Positions 62,099 to 64,000 of a stretch of 64,000 bases of DNA are shown one piece after another. The notes beneath the pieces are model-generated. The model saw only the letters and a program-made list of their open reading frames with translations, was not told where the DNA came from and did not search any database. Positions within the stretch are counted from its first letter, which is position 1. Each line of letters begins with the position of its first letter. The DNA lies in the NCBI GenBank assembly GCA_026931325.1, contig JAIXLO010000010.1, forward strand, positions 1 through 64,000, read 5' to 3'. This DNA comes from Chitinophagales bacterium (GTDB taxonomy: Bacteria; Bacteroidota; Bacteroidia; Chitinophagales; Chitinophagaceae). A program made the position numbers and the translations under genes.

Positions 62099-63310
62099 AT
62101 GAACTTACACGAATATCAGGCAAAAGAATTACTAAAAAAGTATAATGTTCCAGTACAAGAAGGAATAGCAGTAGAAAGTGTTATGGCTGCTGAAGATGCT
62201 TATAGACAAATTAAAACACAAACCAACAACAACTTTGCAGTTATTAAAGCTCAAATTCATGCTGGTGGTCGTGGAAAAGGAAAAATAAAAGAAACAGGTA
62301 TTAATGGTGTTAAAGTAGCAAAAAGTTTAGAAGATATTAGTGAGTTTGCTAAAGGAATTTTAGGAGGCACATTAGTTACTGTTCAAACTGGACCTGCTGG
62401 TAAAAAAGTAAATAAAGTTTTAATTGCACAAGATGTTTATTATCCTGGACCAAATCCTGTAAAAGAATTTTATTTATCTATTTTATTAGATAGATCAAAA
62501 GGACAAAATGTAATTATGTATTCAACTGAAGGAGGTATGGATATTGAAGAAGTTGCTCACAATACACCTGATAAAATTTTTAAAGAGTGGGTTCATCCAA
62601 GTGGAGGATTACAAGGATTTCAAGCAAGAAAAATTGCTTTTAATTTAGGCTTAAGTGGAGATGCTTTTAAAAATTGTGTAAAGTTTGTAACCAACTTATA
62701 CAATGCTTATATAGGATTAGAATGTTCTATGTTAGAAATTAATCCACTTTTCAAAACAAGTGATGATAAAATTATTGCTGTTGATTGCAAAATGGGATTA
62801 GATGAAAATGCTTTAATGCGTCATCCAGATTTAGCAGCATTAAGAGATATTACAGAAGAAGACCCAACAGAAGTAGAAGCTGGTCAATACAACTTAAACT
62901 ATGTAAAACTTGATGGCAATGTAGGTTGTATGGTAAATGGTGCTGGTTTAGCTATGGCTACAATGGATATGATAAAATTAAGTGGTGGTGAACCAGCAAA
63001 CTTTTTAGATGTTGGTGGTACAGCGAATGCCCAAACTGTTGAAGCAGGTTTTAGAATTATTTTAAAAGACCCAAATGTAAAAGCAATACTCATCAATATT
63101 TTTGGAGGTATTGTTCGCTGTGATAGAGTTGCTGCTGGCGTAATTGAAGCATACAAAAAATTAGGCAATATTAAAATACCAATCATTGTTCGTCTTCAAG
63201 GAACAAATGCTGCAGAAGCTAAAAAATTAATTGATGAAAGTGGACTTGAAGTTCAAAGTGCCATTTTATTAAGCGAAGCTGCCGATTTAGTAAAAAAAGC
63301 TGTAGCTTAA
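62099..63310 (+). CDS. sucC: Succinyl-CoA ligase, beta subunit
   Basis: 403 aa TCA-cycle enzyme subunit with an ATP-grasp fold. MNLHEYQAKELLKKYNVPVQ, IKAQIHAGGRGKGKIKETGI, the metal-binding LEINPLF, and the C-terminal FLDVGGTANAQTVEAGFRI with INIFGGIVRCDRVAAGVIEA are diagnostic. The alpha subunit (sucD) is not next to it, unlike in many bacteria. A perfect 32-base palindromic terminator follows. Confidence 0.97.
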   Translation: MNLHEYQAKELLKKYNVPVQEGIAVESVMAAEDAYRQIKTQTNNNFAVIKAQIHAGGRGKGKIKETGINGVKVAKSLEDISEFAKGILGGTLVTVQTGPAGKKVNKVLIAQDVYYPGPNPVKEFYLSILLDRSKGQNVIMYSTEGGMDIEEVAHNTPDKIFKEWVHPSGGLQGFQARKIAFNLGLSGDAFKNCVKFVTNLYNAYIGLECSMLEINPLFKTSDDKIIAVDCKMGLDENALMRHPDLAALRDITEEDPTEVEAGQYNLNYVKLDGNVGCMVNGAGLAMATMDMIKLSGGEPANFLDVGGTANAQTVEAGFRIILKDPNVKAILINIFGGIVRCDRVAAGVIEAYKKLGNIKIPIIVRLQGTNAAEAKKLIDESGLEVQSAILLSEAADLVKKAVA

Positions 63311-63332
63311 TACACACATAAAAAACATTAGT

Positions 63333-63368
63333 AAGATAGCCATTGAATATTCAATGGCTATCTTATTT
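63333..63368. terminator. Bidirectional terminator between sucC and an ABC ATPase gene
   Basis: AAGATAGCCATTGAAT (63333-63348) and its exact reverse complement (63349-63364) make a 16-bp perfect palindrome, flanked by A-rich and T-rich ends on the proper sides. It can serve both converging genes. Confidence 0.85.
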
Positions 63369-63399
63369 TAATAAATATAGAATAATAACTTATTCTCTT

Positions 63400-64000
63400 T
63401 TATAAAAACCAAACATCATTGTTAGGTACAGAAAGCAAAACTCTTTGACCAACAGAAAAATTATTTAGTACAGTTTTTACTTGTATTAATTGATGATTCA
63501 TTTGTACATCTATCATATAATAGCTTCCATAAAAACTAATTCTTTTTATAATATTCTCTTGCTGATAAATATTTAAAGCTGCTTCTATTTTTATTTGTTC
63601 TGGTCTTAGAAAAAATTTTTTGCCTTGAATATTTTTAGTTAAGTGATTTTGAAAATTTTTAGTATTTTCTATTTCAATCAAATTATAATCTCCGCTCAAT
63701 GCTGCTACATATTCATTTATTGGTTTGTAGTAAATTTCTTTTGCATCTCCTTGTTGAATAATTTTTCCATCTTGCATAATATAAATTGTATCAGCCCACG
63801 GCAAAATATCTTCCCAGTCGTGAGATGCTTTAATACAACTTATTTCTAATTGAGAGCTTATATCATCAATTACTTGCCTCATTATTTTTTTATGAAACAT
63901 ATCTAAGTTAGAAAATGGCTCATCTAACAATAATAATTTTGGCTTAGTTACTAACTGACAGGCAAGAGCTATTCTTTGTTTTTCTCCACCAGATAATTCA
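63400..64000 (-). CDS. ABC transporter ATP-binding protein (partial, FbpC/PotA type)
   Basis: Only the 3' portion is inside the window. From the edge it reads ELSGGEKQRIALACQLV (ABC signature), then KLLLLDEPFSNLDMFHKK (Walker B and D-loop) and KASHDWEDILPWADTIYIMQ (switch His). After ~110 residues comes a TOBE-like C-terminal domain (KKFFLRPEQIKIEAALNIY). The H-loop followed by TOBE suggests an importer for spermidine, Fe(III), molybdate or thiamine. The Walker A motif and true start lie beyond base 64000. Confidence 0.88.
   Translation of the reverse strand, partial: ELSGGEKQRIALACQLVTKPKLLLLDEPFSNLDMFHKKIMRQVIDDISSQLEISCIKASHDWEDILPWADTIYIMQDGKIIQQGDAKEIYYKPINEYVAALSGDYNLIEIENTKNFQNHLTKNIQGKKFFLRPEQIKIEAALNIYQQENIIKRISFYGSYYMIDVQMNHQLIQVKTVLNNFSVGQRVLLSVPNNDVWFL

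Overview
The window is a low-GC chromosome segment from a member of the Bacteroidota, most likely Chitinophagaceae or a close relative. Several things point there: a TonB-dependent receptor with a carboxypeptidase-like N-terminal domain, a LytS/LytTR regulatory pair, DUF4294, DUF6728-like and DUF6498-like proteins, a malic enzyme-phosphotransacetylase fusion, WG-repeat and GH109 proteins, and promoters of the Bacteroidota type (TTTG about 20 bases before TAnnTTTG). Shine-Dalgarno sequences are mostly absent. The genus cannot be fixed from sequence alone.

Most of the window is ordinary housekeeping DNA. From 1 to 18.4 kb it runs: folate salvage (MTHFS), lpxK and rnr; a five-gene reverse operon of TonB receptor, periplasmic protein, two paralogous membrane proteins and a winged-helix regulator; greA, dapF, a LytS/LytTR pair, an ALDH7 dehydrogenase, lpxB, tmRNA, rseP, dxr and tRNA-Ala. 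From 28.4 to 57.4 kb: trmH, DUF4294, pruA, maeB, an MlaE-type permease, a papain-like peptidase, a WG-repeat protein, dnaK, an amidase, lptD, queA, an isoaspartyl peptidase, fmt, prfB with its programmed frameshift, an amino-sugar pair (NahK-like kinase and GH109), pyrR-pyrB, coaD, kdsA, an aminotransferase and tRNA-Cys. From 57.9 to 62 kb there is a small glycan locus with FkbM methyltransferases, one of them a clear pseudogene, and a glycosyltransferase. The window ends with sucC and a truncated ABC ATPase gene.

The accessory region is 18.45-28.2 kb. It is bounded by a 117-bp direct repeat and holds at least five VapBC-like (PIN) modules or their remnants, a DUF4160/DUF2442 pair, a tRNA-like gene, a structured RNA-like leader, and a tightly packed reverse operon around a P-loop ATPase. 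The first gene of that operon is split by an IS1634-family element flanked by a 96-bp duplication of its target, the long duplication this family is known for. A roughly 35-bp AT-rich repeat recurs at the 3' ends of the modules. A noncoding stretch in front of the ATPase operon is packed with GGCAC/GTGCC motifs and long inverted repeats, like a replication or packaging origin or a complex operator. No integrase or replication protein is visible, so the island looks like a composite of modules and a degraded mobile element.

A window-wide oddity is the number of genes broken by one extra base in a short homopolymer: the TonB receptor start, two PIN toxins, the ATPase and an FkbM gene. This may be residual sequencing error, phase variation or real decay. 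Raw reads would decide.
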